A DNA stretch of 6,876 nt from an uncultured Brevibacterium sp. (GTDB lineage Bacteria > Actinomycetota > Actinomycetes > Actinomycetales > Brevibacteriaceae). The notes under the pieces are model-generated. The model was given only the letters and a program-made list of their open reading frames with translations, did no database searches and was not told the DNA's origin. Location of the stretch: contig CABTZC010000112.1 of the NCBI GenBank assembly GCA_902489185.1, forward strand, positions 1-6,876, written 5' to 3'. A program made the translations under genes and the position numbers. Shown piece after piece: positions 6,854-6,876 of the stretch. Each line of letters starts with the position of its first letter. Positions within the stretch are counted from its first letter, which is position 1.

Positions 6854-6876
6854 AGATCGGAAGAGCACACGTCTGA
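6854..6876 (+). other. Illumina TruSeq adapter read-through (not genomic)
   Basis: The final 23 bases begin AGATCGGAAGAGC and continue exactly as the standard Illumina TruSeq 3' adapter (index/read 1 side) to the end of the window. A 23-base exact match at the extreme end is not expected by chance in coding DNA. It also falls where the amidase open reading frame ends prematurely. Genomic sequence should be taken to stop at about 6853. Confidence 0.97.

Overview
The window looks like a piece of an actinobacterial chromosome, or a metagenomic contig from one. The evidence is a moderately high GC content, GTG and TTG starts next to strong AAGGAG-type ribosome binding sites, an RdgB protein that reads like those of Micrococcales-type actinobacteria, and a lipoprotein signal with a Ser/Gly-rich tether. 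The genus cannot be fixed from the sequence alone. All six genes lie on the + strand and are tightly packed. There is no RNA gene, insertion sequence, CRISPR array or phage-like gene, and no gene-free stretch longer than about 142 bases.

Region 1 (1-617) holds rdgB, a house-cleaning nucleotide pyrophosphatase, which begins 30 bases into the window. Region 2 (618-759) is the one real intergenic control region. It carries a perfect 16-bp palindrome (TGTAAT-N4-ATTACA) that overlaps a candidate promoter. Region 3 (760-5757) is a complete peptide-type ABC importer operon: a lipid-anchored family 5 solute-binding protein, two DppB/DppC-type permeases, and one polypeptide carrying both ATPase domains. 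The junctions are a 5-bp gap, a 1-bp overlap and a 1- or 4-bp overlap, so translational coupling is likely. Region 4 (5758-5850) is a 93-bp gap with several short palindromes and no convincing terminator. Region 5 (5851-6853) is an amidase-signature hydrolase with an intact Lys-Ser-Ser catalytic triad, cut off by the end of the sequence.

The simplest functional reading is that the importer brings in a peptide or other amide-containing compound and the cytoplasmic amidase hydrolyses it or a product of it. The substrate cannot be read from the sequence.

The most solid unexpected observation is technical. The last 23 bases (6854-6876) match the Illumina TruSeq 3' adapter, so they are not genomic, and the amidase's apparent stop codon at 6853-6855 is an artefact formed across the junction. 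I see no clear sign of a previously undescribed biological system. The biologically open points are the palindromic operator, the transporter-amidase pairing, and the fused ATPase without the cysteine-rich tail common in peptide-transport ATPases.
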